In this document: one piece after another, positions 30,791 through 37,415 of the stretch
Layout: every line of letters starts with the position of its first letter
Position numbering within the stretch: the stretch's first letter is position 1
Source of the DNA: Chloroflexota bacterium
GTDB lineage: Bacteria > Chloroflexota > Anaerolineae > Anaerolineales > VGOW01
Assembly: GCA_016875735.1 (NCBI GenBank)
Contig: VGOW01000030.1
Location: 1-44,668, forward strand
Length of the DNA: 44,668 nt
Reading direction: 5' to 3'
The notes under the pieces: generated by a model
Databases searched by the model: none
What the model was told of the DNA's origin: nothing
What the model saw: only the letters and a program-made list of their open reading frames with translations
Made by a program: the position numbers and the translations under genes

Positions 30791-30880
30791 TGGCAGATAG
30801 CGGATAGCAAAAGCAGGTTGCGTTTGATGCGCGGCCTGCTTTTTTGATGGGGGCTGATCGCTAATCGCTGACCGCTAACT
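30791..30880 (+). terminator. thrB terminator framed by heptamer arms
   Basis: AAGCAGG ... CCTGCTTTTTT (30809-30845) with extra inner pairing (TTGCG/CGCGG) is a Rho-independent terminator, A-rich on one side and T-rich on the other, so it may serve both strands. It is framed by GCAGATAGCGGATAGC on the left and GATCGCT-AATCGCT-GACCGCT-AACTGCT on the right, which are complementary heptamer blocks. Confidence 0.8.
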
Positions 30881-30881
30881 G

Positions 30882-32021
30882 CTAAAACGGCTTGGGTGTG
30901 ATGATCAGGAAAAACCAGGCCAGCGTGAGCACACCGACGAACTTGCGAACCGGATCGAGGGGCGTAATGTCGTTGAGGGGTTGGGCGTGGCGCAGTCCGG
31001 TGATGAGAGCGAGCACAGCCCATGTCCACCAGCCCGACCACACGGTGAAGCCCATGAGAATGAGGGCGCCGAAGGCAAGGTAAGCCAAAGGCCGCGCCGC
31101 TTTGCCCAGCACGGCGTAAGCGATGTGTCCGCCGTCGAGTTGGCCCATGGGCAAAAGGTTGAAGCCGGTGATCAACATGCCGAACCACGCCGCAATGGCC
31201 ACGGGGTGCAGAGCGACGGCATACCCTTCGACGTGCGGCTGAACGAGATCGATCAGCCAGCGCACCAAAATCGAAGTTCCGAGTCGGCCATCTTCGGAGA
31301 ACACCGGCACGAGATCAGAGGCCAGCAGTCCGATGATCAGCAACGGCAGTGCGACGAGGAAACCGGCCACCGGCCCGGCGAGTCCAACGTCGAACAGCGC
31401 CTTTCGATTTTCCACCGGCGATTTCAATTGAATGAACGCGCCGAACGTTCCAAGCCCGAACGGCACGGGGATGAAATACGGCAAGGTGACATCGACGCCG
31501 TGAATGCGCGCGGCGATGTAGTGCCCCATCTCATGCACGCCGAGAATGAGCAGCAATGTGATGGCGAACGGCGCTCCGGCGGCCAGCGCTTCGAGCAAGT
31601 TGCCCCACTGCCCGGCGGTGAAGGCTAGGCGAAGCGCGCGGAACACGTTCACCTGCGCGAAGCCTGCGCCCGCGAGAGTCGTGGTGACAATGGCTGCCAG
31701 CAACAGCGTAGCATTGATGAGCAAGTTCGAGCGCGTGAGGCGCGACACGCCGCGCTGGGCGACGATCACATCGTCGCCGTTTTCTCGCCGAAGGATGGCC
31801 GTGTAGCCGAGTCGGCGGAAGCGGTCGCGCGCGAGGCGGTACGCCTCTTCGGCGGTGGTGAGCAAGCGGCCAATGAAGACGACCGAGTCGCCGCGATCCG
31901 ATGCCTGAATATCCCCCAAGCGCATAAGGCCATCCACCTCGGCGCGCAGGGCGGCCACGATATTGAACTGCCTCTGAAGGAGAGACTCGTAGGTGAACAT
32001 GCCCGGAGGATAGTCGTCCAT
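30882..32021 (-). CDS. site-2 protease family zinc metalloprotease (M50)
   Basis: 379 residues. An N-terminal cytoplasmic domain (1-105) with FIGRLLTTAEEAYRLARDRFRRLGY is followed by seven or so membrane helices. The zinc site is HEMGH (near 163-167), with the third ligand in NLLPMGQLDGGH. FIPVPFGLGTFGAFIQLKSPVENRKALFDVGLAGPVAGF is typical of the EGY1/plant-type S2P branch. It cleaves substrates within the membrane; the substrate is unknown. A -10 (TAGAAT) stands 7 bases before the ATG, with no Shine-Dalgarno. Confidence 0.9.
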   Translation of the reverse strand: MDDYPPGMFTYESLLQRQFNIVAALRAEVDGLMRLGDIQASDRGDSVVFIGRLLTTAEEAYRLARDRFRRLGYTAILRRENGDDVIVAQRGVSRLTRSNLLINATLLLAAIVTTTLAGAGFAQVNVFRALRLAFTAGQWGNLLEALAAGAPFAITLLLILGVHEMGHYIAARIHGVDVTLPYFIPVPFGLGTFGAFIQLKSPVENRKALFDVGLAGPVAGFLVALPLLIIGLLASDLVPVFSEDGRLGTSILVRWLIDLVQPHVEGYAVALHPVAIAAWFGMLITGFNLLPMGQLDGGHIAYAVLGKAARPLAYLAFGALILMGFTVWSGWWTWAVLALITGLRHAQPLNDITPLDPVRKFVGVLTLAWFFLIITPKPF

Positions 32022-32028
32022 TGTAAAA

Positions 32029-32034
32029 ATTCTA
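32029..32034 (-). promoter_or_regulatory. -10 box of the site-2 protease gene, predicted leaderless
   Basis: TAGAAT on the minus strand ends 7 bases before the ATG at 32021, the same distance as at 12637 and 28614. No TG extension and no good -35. Confidence 0.5.
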
Positions 32035-32063
32035 TTGGCAAAAGATGAGACGGAGATGAAAGG

Positions 32064-32618
32064 TCACAGTCTCGGCAGCACCACCCCCTGTTGGGCCTGA
32101 TACTTGCCTTTCTTGTCGGCGTACGAAATATCGCATTCCTCGTCGGCCTCGAAGAACAACACTTGGGCAATGCCTTCGTTGGAATAGATGCGCGCCGGGA
32201 GCGGCGTGGTGTTCGAGATTTCGAGAGTCACGAATCCTTCCCACTCCGGCTCGAACGGGGTGACGTTGACGATGAGGCCGCACCGCGCGTAGGTGCTTTT
32301 GCCCAAGCACACCGTGAGCATACTGCGCGGGATGCGAAAGTATTCGACGGTGCGCGCCAGCACAAACGAATTGGGCGGGATGATGCAAATGTCGCCTTTG
32401 TAATCCACCATGCTCTGCGGATCAAAATGTTTGGGATCGACCACCGCCGAAAAGACGTTGGTGAAAATTTTGTATTCGTCGGCCACGCGAATATCGTAGC
32501 CATACGACGACACCCCATAGGAGATCACTCCGTTGCGCACTTGCCCTTCGACAAATGGCTCGATCATGCGTTGTTCGAGAGCCATCTTTTTGATCCAATG
32601 ATCAGGTTTAAGACCCAT
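32064..32618 (-). CDS. dcd: dCTP deaminase
   Basis: 184 residues, the normal size. It turns dCTP into dUTP (or dUMP in bifunctional forms). Marks are [88 protein letters not shown] (with the catalytic Glu region in [37 protein letters not shown]) and the C-terminal [16 protein letters not shown]. These are cytoplasmic trimers in known members. GGAG lies upstream of the start. Confidence 0.95.
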   Translation of the reverse strand: MGLKPDHWIKKMALEQRMIEPFVEGQVRNGVISYGVSSYGYDIRVADEYKIFTNVFSAVVDPKHFDPQSMVDYKGDICIIPPNSFVLARTVEYFRIPRSMLTVCLGKSTYARCGLIVNVTPFEPEWEGFVTLEISNTTPLPARIYSNEGIAQVLFFEADEECDISYADKKGKYQAQQGVVLPRL

Positions 32619-32657
32619 GCATAAACTCCGTTTCGAGAAGAATGAGAACGCCGCCCA

Positions 32658-32864
32658 TCACGTTCGGCGGCGGAAAAGGCGCAGGCAGTTCGGCTCAACC
32701 CATATCCAGTTGCCCTTCGCCACTTTTTTCGAGAGGTCGAGTTCCGCATGGCCGTGCGCGCCAAATGATTCGACACGGAAAGTTTTGCCGAAAGCCTTGC
32801 GAAACACGATCTGTGTTTCGCGAGAAAACATTGCGAAGGTCGGCGGAAGATCGACGAGTCGCAC
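32658..32864 (-). CDS. small basic protein of 68 residues
   Basis: A GTG at 32864 with AGGAAGGG 7 bases upstream opens a frame with FAMFSRETQIVFRKAFGKTFRVESFGAHGHAELDLSKKV and a C-terminal GNWIWVEPNCLRLFRRR. Its beta-strand-like pattern and ordered motifs look like a real conserved protein. It is 39 bases upstream of dcd on the same strand, so co-transcribed. No family is recognised. Confidence 0.6.
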   Translation of the reverse strand: MRLVDLPPTFAMFSRETQIVFRKAFGKTFRVESFGAHGHAELDLSKKVAKGNWIWVEPNCLRLFRRRT

Positions 32865-32942
32865 CTAATCGCCCTTCCTCAACCGTTTTCCAATGCTGTC
32901 CATCGGTGCAAGCCTTCGCGTTTCGATCATGTGCCCGCTCCG

Positions 32943-33716
32943 CTAACCGGTGAGTTGCCCCAGCGCCACCACTGTGTTCATCAGTGCGCCGATCCCTTCG
33001 ATGTCCACATCCACCCGATCACCGGCGGCAAGCGGCCCCACCCCGGCGGTGGTGCCGGTGAGGATCACGTCGCCCGGCTCCAGCGTCATCGCCGAAGAGA
33101 TGAAGGCGATCAACTGCGGCACGGAGAAAATCATTTCGCGCGTGGAAGTCATCTGCCGCACCTGCCCGTTCACCATGCAAGTGATGACCACATCTGCCGG
33201 GTCAACGTCGGTGGAGACCCACGGGCCGAGCGGGCAAAAGGTGTCGAACCCTTTTCCCCGCGTCAGATGCGAATCGCGCCGTTCGATGTCGCGGGCGGTC
33301 ACATCATTGGCGCAGGTGTAGCCCCACACAAACTTGAGCGCATCTTCCACCGACACCCACCGCGCGCGCCGCCCGATGATCACCGCCAGCTCGGCCTCAT
33401 GCTCCACTTGCGACGATTGCGGCGGCAGCACGATGGCTTCGTTGTGGCCGATGACGGCGCTGGGCGGTTTGAGAAACAGCGGCGGGATGTCCGGGCGAGG
33501 CAGGCCTTCCTCGGCGGCGCGCGACTGGTAGTTCTGGCCGACGGCGATAATTTTGCTCGGCGTCACCGGCGGGAGAATCCTCACCTCACGCGCATCGGCC
33601 ACAATGCCCTCGCGCCGAAAGCTGCCGAACACGTCGCCCGTCACTGCGCCCACCCGCATGCCATCGAGCCAGCCGTATCGAGTCTCACCGTCCTTCTCAT
33701 ATCGCACGTAAAGCAT
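32943..33716 (-). CDS. fumarylacetoacetate hydrolase family protein
   Basis: 257 residues. The N-terminal cap is short. The FAH domain starts at KIIAVGQNYQSRAAE and continues PPLFLKPPSAVIGHNEAIVLP, VEHEAELAVIIGRRAR (metal Glu residues), GYTCANDVTARDIER, KGFDTFCPLGPWV and LTGTTAGVGPLAAGDRVDVDIEGIG. Members hydrolyse or decarboxylate acylpyruvates and related beta-keto acids; the substrate cannot be set. The ATG at 33716 is chosen over a TTG 12 bases upstream. Confidence 0.9.
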   Translation of the reverse strand: MLYVRYEKDGETRYGWLDGMRVGAVTGDVFGSFRREGIVADAREVRILPPVTPSKIIAVGQNYQSRAAEEGLPRPDIPPLFLKPPSAVIGHNEAIVLPPQSSQVEHEAELAVIIGRRARWVSVEDALKFVWGYTCANDVTARDIERRDSHLTRGKGFDTFCPLGPWVSTDVDPADVVITCMVNGQVRQMTSTREMIFSVPQLIAFISSAMTLEPGDVILTGTTAGVGPLAAGDRVDVDIEGIGALMNTVVALGQLTG

Positions 33717-33731
33717 TTCGGAGCACAATCA

Positions 33732-33798
33732 CCGCAGAACGCACAGAGAGCGCAGAGATGTTCCGAATCGAATCTCCGCGTTCTCCGCGTCTCGGCGG
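33732..33798. repeat. imperfect hairpin of 8-10 base repeat units upstream of the FAH gene
   Basis: Left arm CCGCAGAACGCACAGAGAGC, right arm reading GAATCTCCGCGTTCTCCGCG and ending CGGCGG. Both are built of CGCAGAGA-like units and pair with several mismatches around a TTCCGAATC centre. It lies between the FAH start and the tRNA promoter. Confidence 0.7.
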
Positions 33799-33873
33799 GA
33801 AAAAGTCTTTACCCTTCCATTGGCGCTGAATTGTAAAACAGACCGGGCAAAACGGCGCGAGCAATTTTCGGGA

Positions 33874-33882
33874 TGGTATAAT
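33874..33882 (+). promoter_or_regulatory. extended -10 promoter of the tRNA gene
   Basis: TGGTATAAT, an extended -10, lies 11 bases before the first base of the tRNA. No clear -35. Confidence 0.65.
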
Positions 33883-33893
33883 CGCCTCCACAC

Positions 33894-33967
33894 GGGCGAA
33901 TAGCTCAGCTGGTTAGAGCGCTTCTCTTACAAAGAAGAGGTCGTAGGTTCGAGTCCTATTTCGCCCA
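33894..33967 (+). tRNA. tRNA-Val (anticodon TAC)
   Basis: A 74-base cloverleaf: acceptor stem GGGCGAA/TTCGCCC with discriminator A, D-stem GCTC/GAGC, anticodon stem CTTCT/AGAAG around a 7-base loop with TAC at 33928-33930, and T-arm GTAGG-TTCGAGT-CCTAT. The full CCA end is not encoded (ACCTG follows). A DNA glycosylase gene starts 6 bases downstream. Confidence 0.96.
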
Positions 33968-33973
33968 CCTGTC

Positions 33974-34588
33974 ATGTCCGCGCCGGAACTCGACGTTCGC
34001 AAAGCCCTCCGTCATCTCAAGCGCGACCCTCGCCTTGTCCCTCTCATCGCGCAACACGGCCAGCCGACTTTTCGACCCGAGCGCAATACCTTCCGCGCCC
34101 TCAGCGAATCGATCCTCTATCAACAACTGAGCGGCAAAGCCGCCGCCGCCATTTTCGATCACTTCCTCGATCTCTTTCCGGGGCGCCGATTCCCCACGCC
34201 CGGACATTTGCTCACCGTCCCCTTCGGTAAGCTGCGCGCCGCCGGACTCTCCACCCAAAAGGCCACCTACCTCCTCGACCTCGCCACAAAATTTTGCGAC
34301 AGCACCATCCAGCCGCGCAAGTTCTCGAAGATGACCGACAACGAAATCTCGGAGCACCTGATTCAAGTGAAGGGCATCGGGCAGTGGACGGCAGACATGT
34401 TCCTCATGTTCGCCCTCAACCGCCCCGACGTTCTGCCGGTGGGCGATCTCGGAATCCGCAACGGGTTCAGAAAACTGTACGGCCTGCGCAAGGAGCCCTC
34501 GCCGGAGAAGATGATCGCCATCGCCGAGCCGTGGCGGCCCTACCGCACTGTGGCCTCGTGGTATCTCTGGCGCGTCGTTGAAAGTTAA
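33974..34588 (+). CDS. DNA-3-methyladenine glycosylase (AlkA-like, HhH-GPD)
   Basis: 204 residues, a short AlkA-type enzyme without the N-terminal AlkA domain. It removes alkylated bases from DNA. ALSESILYQQLSGKAAAAIFDHFLDLF starts the fold; the helix-hairpin-helix is LIQVKGIGQWTADMFLMFAL, and the catalytic Asp lies in VLPVGDLGIRNGFRKLYGL. EPWRPYRTVASWYLWRVVES is the usual ending. No Fe-S cluster Cys is present. It may be read through from the tRNA-Val promoter, as only 6 bases separate them. Confidence 0.92.
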   Translation: MSAPELDVRKALRHLKRDPRLVPLIAQHGQPTFRPERNTFRALSESILYQQLSGKAAAAIFDHFLDLFPGRRFPTPGHLLTVPFGKLRAAGLSTQKATYLLDLATKFCDSTIQPRKFSKMTDNEISEHLIQVKGIGQWTADMFLMFALNRPDVLPVGDLGIRNGFRKLYGLRKEPSPEKMIAIAEPWRPYRTVASWYLWRVVES

Positions 34589-34590
34589 TA

Positions 34591-34665
34591 GTGCACGGAT
34601 GAACACAGATGAACACGGATTCTTTTTGTGACTCATCCGGGTAAATCTGCGTTCATCTGTGTGCC
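34591..34665. repeat. 10-base repeat hairpin behind the glycosylase gene
   Basis: CACGGATGAA-CACAGATGAA-CACGGATT on the left can pair with AAATCTGCGTTCATCTGTGTGCC on the right, around a TCTTTTTGTGACTC-like centre. It marks the left edge of the atypical region that leads to the R-M genes. Confidence 0.75.
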
Positions 34666-34798
34666 ATTGGCATGACTCTCCACCAAATCCGCCGACGGTG
34701 GCAAAAGCACGTCTTCGATGTATTTCGATGGGGGGACGTTGGAGAGGCAGGTGGGGTGAAGTCAAGTTGGCCAGAGAACAGATTGGATACGCTTATCC

Positions 34799-34923
34799 GA
34801 TCGCTGTTCACCAAAGCCACGCCCACCTCTTACGGCGCGATCACCGACGTCTTCATCGTCTATCCGTGGGAAATCGATCGCGGCGTCGATCCGATTCTGG
34901 CCCGCCAGCCGATGATGGGGTGA
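34799..34923 (+). pseudogene. C-terminal fragment of a phosphoribosyltransferase
   Basis: The frame encodes RSLFTKATPTSYGAITDVF and the remainder through to QPMMG. It matches the last 41 residues of the gene at 391-894 with three changes. It is fused to 42 unrelated codons (34672-34798) that give an open frame beginning MTLHQIRRRWQKHVFDVF. The PRPP site is absent, so it cannot be an active enzyme. Confidence 0.85.
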
Positions 34924-35033
34924 GGCGGTTCGCTCGCGCGTTGAGGGTGCGGCGCTCTTGCACAGGAGCCCGCGCGCGGCGATTGATCGCCGCGCTAACA
35001 TCACGAAGCCCGCTTAAGCGGGCTTTGTTTTTT
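34799..35033 (+). repeat. inverted ~235-bp copy of the 281-515 region
   Basis: This stretch and the minus strand of 281-515 agree at roughly nine bases in ten by eye. The match covers the 3' end of the phosphoribosyltransferase gene, the downstream spacer and the double-hairpin terminator to its T-run. The copies face each other across 34 kb. Confidence 0.85.
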
Positions 35034-35058
35034 TTAGCCCGATGATTTATCATCGGGC
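34974..35058 (+). repeat. REP cluster (three hairpins) before mod
   Basis: Hairpin 1 (34974-34995): GCGCGGCGA, TTGA loop, perfect complement. Hairpin 2 (35006-35025): AAGCCCGCTTAAGCGGGCTT, followed by TTGTTTTTTTT, so a terminator for anything upstream. Hairpin 3 (35037-35058): stem GCCCGATGA with loop TTTA, 5 bases before the mod ATG. Spacing between units is about 10 bases. The same units recur around the transposase gene. Confidence 0.85.
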
Positions 35059-35063
35059 GCATC

Positions 35064-36722
35064 ATGCCCTCCCTCAACTGGATTGGCCGCGAAGCCGTCG
35101 AACGCCATCACGCCGCCGTCCCCTTTCATCTGCTCCACGCCGACCCCCAACGCTCGGTGGGCGACCCCGACACCGGCAACTTGCTGGTAGAAGGCGACAA
35201 CCTGCTCGCCCTCAAATCTCTCCTCCCCTACTACGCGGGACAGGTGAAATGCATTTATATAGACCCGCCATACAACACTGGAAAAGAGAACTGGATTTAC
35301 AACGACAACTTGAATAGCCCAGCGACTCGTGAATGGCTTGGAAAAGTTGTTGGCAAGGAAGCAGACGATTTATCCCGCCATGACAAGTGGCTATGTATGA
35401 TGTGCCCGCGCTTGGTATTGGCAAAAGAATTTCTCTCGGAAGATGGAGTCATATTTGTTTCTATTGACGATAACGAATTGCCCCATCTCCGAATGGTGAT
35501 GGATGAGCTCTTTCGCACCAAGAACTTACTTGCATGTTTTGTTTGGCAAACCGAAGGAAATTTTGACAATCAAGCCAAAGTAAAAGTCGGCCACGAATAC
35601 GTTTTGGCTTATGCGAAAGATTATGAGCAGTTGCCTCCACCACCCGTAATTGACCCCAACATTCCCGAGGGGAGCAAACTTTTCAGAGATAACATCCAAA
35701 ACACAATCGTAAAAAACGGCCCCAAAAACCCCATTAGCGACCTCGTTCTGCCAATGGGTTTCCCTGCCAGTTTTGAAGAAGGAGTAATCCCCAAACGCAA
35801 CAATCAATGGCCTCATTACTCTGAAGACTTAATCGTCAAGGATTACAAACTTCGAAATCAGGTCGAGGCGCGAAGCGGTTGGAGTTCAAAAAAGATTTGC
35901 CAATCTTTTATCAACTCCGGCTTCAAGCCGGTGCTGGACTCCAAAGGTCAAACCACAACTTTTGTTTTGACGAAAACAGGAGCTATTGAAACAGTCAAGA
36001 GACGGCCTGATGACCAAAGCCATGTGATTTCGGTTTTGCGCGAAGTTGGCACTACACAACAAATGAGTGTAATGCTGACACAGATGGGAATCAAGTTTGA
36101 TTATCCAAAACCCGTAGGGCTAATACAGTACCTGGTTTCCATGATTGCGGACAAAAACTGCACCGTACTGGATTTCTTTTCGGGTAGCGGCACAACGGGG
36201 CATGCCGTTCTGCAATTGAACAAGCAAGATGGCGGTAATCGGCGGTTTATTCTGGTGGAAATGGAGCCAAACATCGCCGCGCCCATCACCGCCGAACGGC
36301 TCAAGCGGGCTATCGAGGGCTACGGCGATACGGAAGGCTTGGGCGGCGGTTTTCAATACTGCACGCTGGGCAAAACGTTGTTCGATAGCGACGGCCACAT
36401 CCGCCCCGAAGTGAGCTTTGATGAGCTGGCGCGGTTCGTGTACTTCCAACAAACTGGCACGGCATTACCCAAACGTGCCACTGGCAAGACGCCCCTGTTG
36501 GGTGTTCACAACGACACCGCCATTTATCTACTCTACAACGGCATTCTCAACGACAAGTCTGCTAACGGCGGCAACGCGTTGACGCGGCAAGTGTTGGCCT
36601 GTCTGCCACCGCACAGCGGGCTCAAAGTCATTTACGGCACACGGTGTTTGCTCGGCGGTGAGCGTTTGCGCCGCGAGGGCGTGACGTTCAAGCACATCCC
36701 GACCGATTTGAGGGTGGAGTGA
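35064..36722 (+). CDS. mod: Type III restriction-modification methyltransferase (Mod)
   Basis: 552 residues of a beta-class N6-adenine methyltransferase. The catalytic motif IV DPPYNTG is at 67-73, ahead of the SAM motif LDFFSGSGTTGHAVLQL (about 368-384); that order defines the beta class. The middle (about 150-350) should hold the target recognition domain. The C-terminal part has FDELARFVYFQQTGTALP and IYLLYNGILNDKS, usual in Mod and needed to pair with Res. Codons 1-58 and those after ~390 are GC-rich like the host; the centre (35240-36230) is clearly AT-richer. No Shine-Dalgarno is visible: a REP hairpin ends 5 bases before the ATG. Confidence 0.93.
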   Translation: MPSLNWIGREAVERHHAAVPFHLLHADPQRSVGDPDTGNLLVEGDNLLALKSLLPYYAGQVKCIYIDPPYNTGKENWIYNDNLNSPATREWLGKVVGKEADDLSRHDKWLCMMCPRLVLAKEFLSEDGVIFVSIDDNELPHLRMVMDELFRTKNLLACFVWQTEGNFDNQAKVKVGHEYVLAYAKDYEQLPPPPVIDPNIPEGSKLFRDNIQNTIVKNGPKNPISDLVLPMGFPASFEEGVIPKRNNQWPHYSEDLIVKDYKLRNQVEARSGWSSKKICQSFINSGFKPVLDSKGQTTTFVLTKTGAIETVKRRPDDQSHVISVLREVGTTQQMSVMLTQMGIKFDYPKPVGLIQYLVSMIADKNCTVLDFFSGSGTTGHAVLQLNKQDGGNRRFILVEMEPNIAAPITAERLKRAIEGYGDTEGLGGGFQYCTLGKTLFDSDGHIRPEVSFDELARFVYFQQTGTALPKRATGKTPLLGVHNDTAIYLLYNGILNDKSANGGNALTRQVLACLPPHSGLKVIYGTRCLLGGERLRREGVTFKHIPTDLRVE

Positions 36723-36742
36723 GGTGGTTGCCCGCCCGGTTG

Positions 36743-36869
36743 CGCCGATGATCAGTCGTCGGGCTAAAATGGCGAAGCCCGCTTAAGCGGGCTTGGATCC
36801 ATCAGCCCGATGGTTGACCAGCGGGCGAAACAAACCTATAGGCCGCTCCGATGATTGACTGTCGAGCGG
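36743..36869 (+). repeat. REP cluster between mod and the transposase gene
   Basis: Four hairpins in 127 bases: about 36743-36764 (GCCGATGA/TCGTCGGGC), 36775-36794 (AAGCCCGCTTAAGCGGGCTT), 36805-36826 (GCCCGATGG, TTGA, CCAGCGGGC) and 36843-36869 (CCGCTCCGA ... TCGAGCGG). Order and 10-base spacing match the cluster behind the transposase. This could be the left end of the mobile unit. Confidence 0.85.
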
Positions 36870-36891
36870 AACAGCGCCAAACAAAGCTGCC

Positions 36892-37332
36892 ATGCCCTAC
36901 TCCCGTCTCTTTTACCATTTCGTCTGGTCAACGCACAACCGTCTGCCGCTCATCACAGAGGCTAATCGCGACCCGCTTTACGCCGCTATGCGCGCGAAAG
37001 TGACTGAGTTAGGCGGCCTCACCCACGCGCTTAATGGGATGCCCGACCACGCCCACCTCCTCGTCACCGTGCCGCCCAAGATTGCATTAGCAACGTTTAT
37101 CGGGCAAGTCAAAGGCGTCTCTTCGCATTTGGCCTCACGGTTGAGCACCGAGGCCTTTGCTTGGCAACGCGAGTATGGCGTTCTATCACTGTCGGAGTCG
37201 CATCTGCCAACGGTGGTGCGGTATGTGGTCGAGCAACAAAAACATCATGCGGAGAATAGCGTGGATGAACGGCTGGAGCGGTGGGGTGGTGATAATGCCC
37301 CACCACAGCCCGACGATTCATCGTTGGGCTGA
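36892..37332 (+). mobile_element. IS200-like Y1 transposase, REP-associated type (RAYT-like)
   Basis: 146 residues. The HUH metal motif is HAH at 53-55 (MPDHAHLLV) and the catalytic Tyr is Y111 with Gln115 in VVRYVVEQQKHHAEN, the order of Y1 transposases that cut single-stranded DNA at hairpins. The opening YSRLFYHFVWSTHNRLPLI is typical. No tnpB is present. It is bracketed by REP hairpins on both sides, and the first hairpin downstream (37308-37329) encodes its last residues. It lies on the same strand between mod and res. RAYT-like is inferred from the REP context; a plain IS200 copy is the alternative. Confidence 0.88.
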
Positions 37333-37390
37333 AACAGCGAAGCCCGCTTAAGCGGGTTTGGTTCAATTGCCCGATGGTTGACCATCGGGC
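37308..37390 (+). repeat. REP cluster between the transposase gene and res
   Basis: Hairpins at 37308-37329 (GCCCGACGA, TTCA, TCGTTGGGC), 37340-37359 (AAGCCCGCTTAAGCGGGTTT) and 37369-37390 (GCCCGATGG, TTGA, CCATCGGGC, perfect). The first overlaps the 3' end of the transposase gene; the last ends 25 bases before the res ATG. Confidence 0.85.
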
Positions 37391-37415
37391 GAAAGCCGGA
37401 ATACGAAAGACGCTT

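Noticed and set aside
36743-37390. CRISPR array suggested by evenly spaced AAGCCCGCTTAAGCGGGCTT copies
   Set aside because: The copies are palindromic, separated by a transposase gene, and the 10-base gaps are too short for spacers; no cas gene is near.
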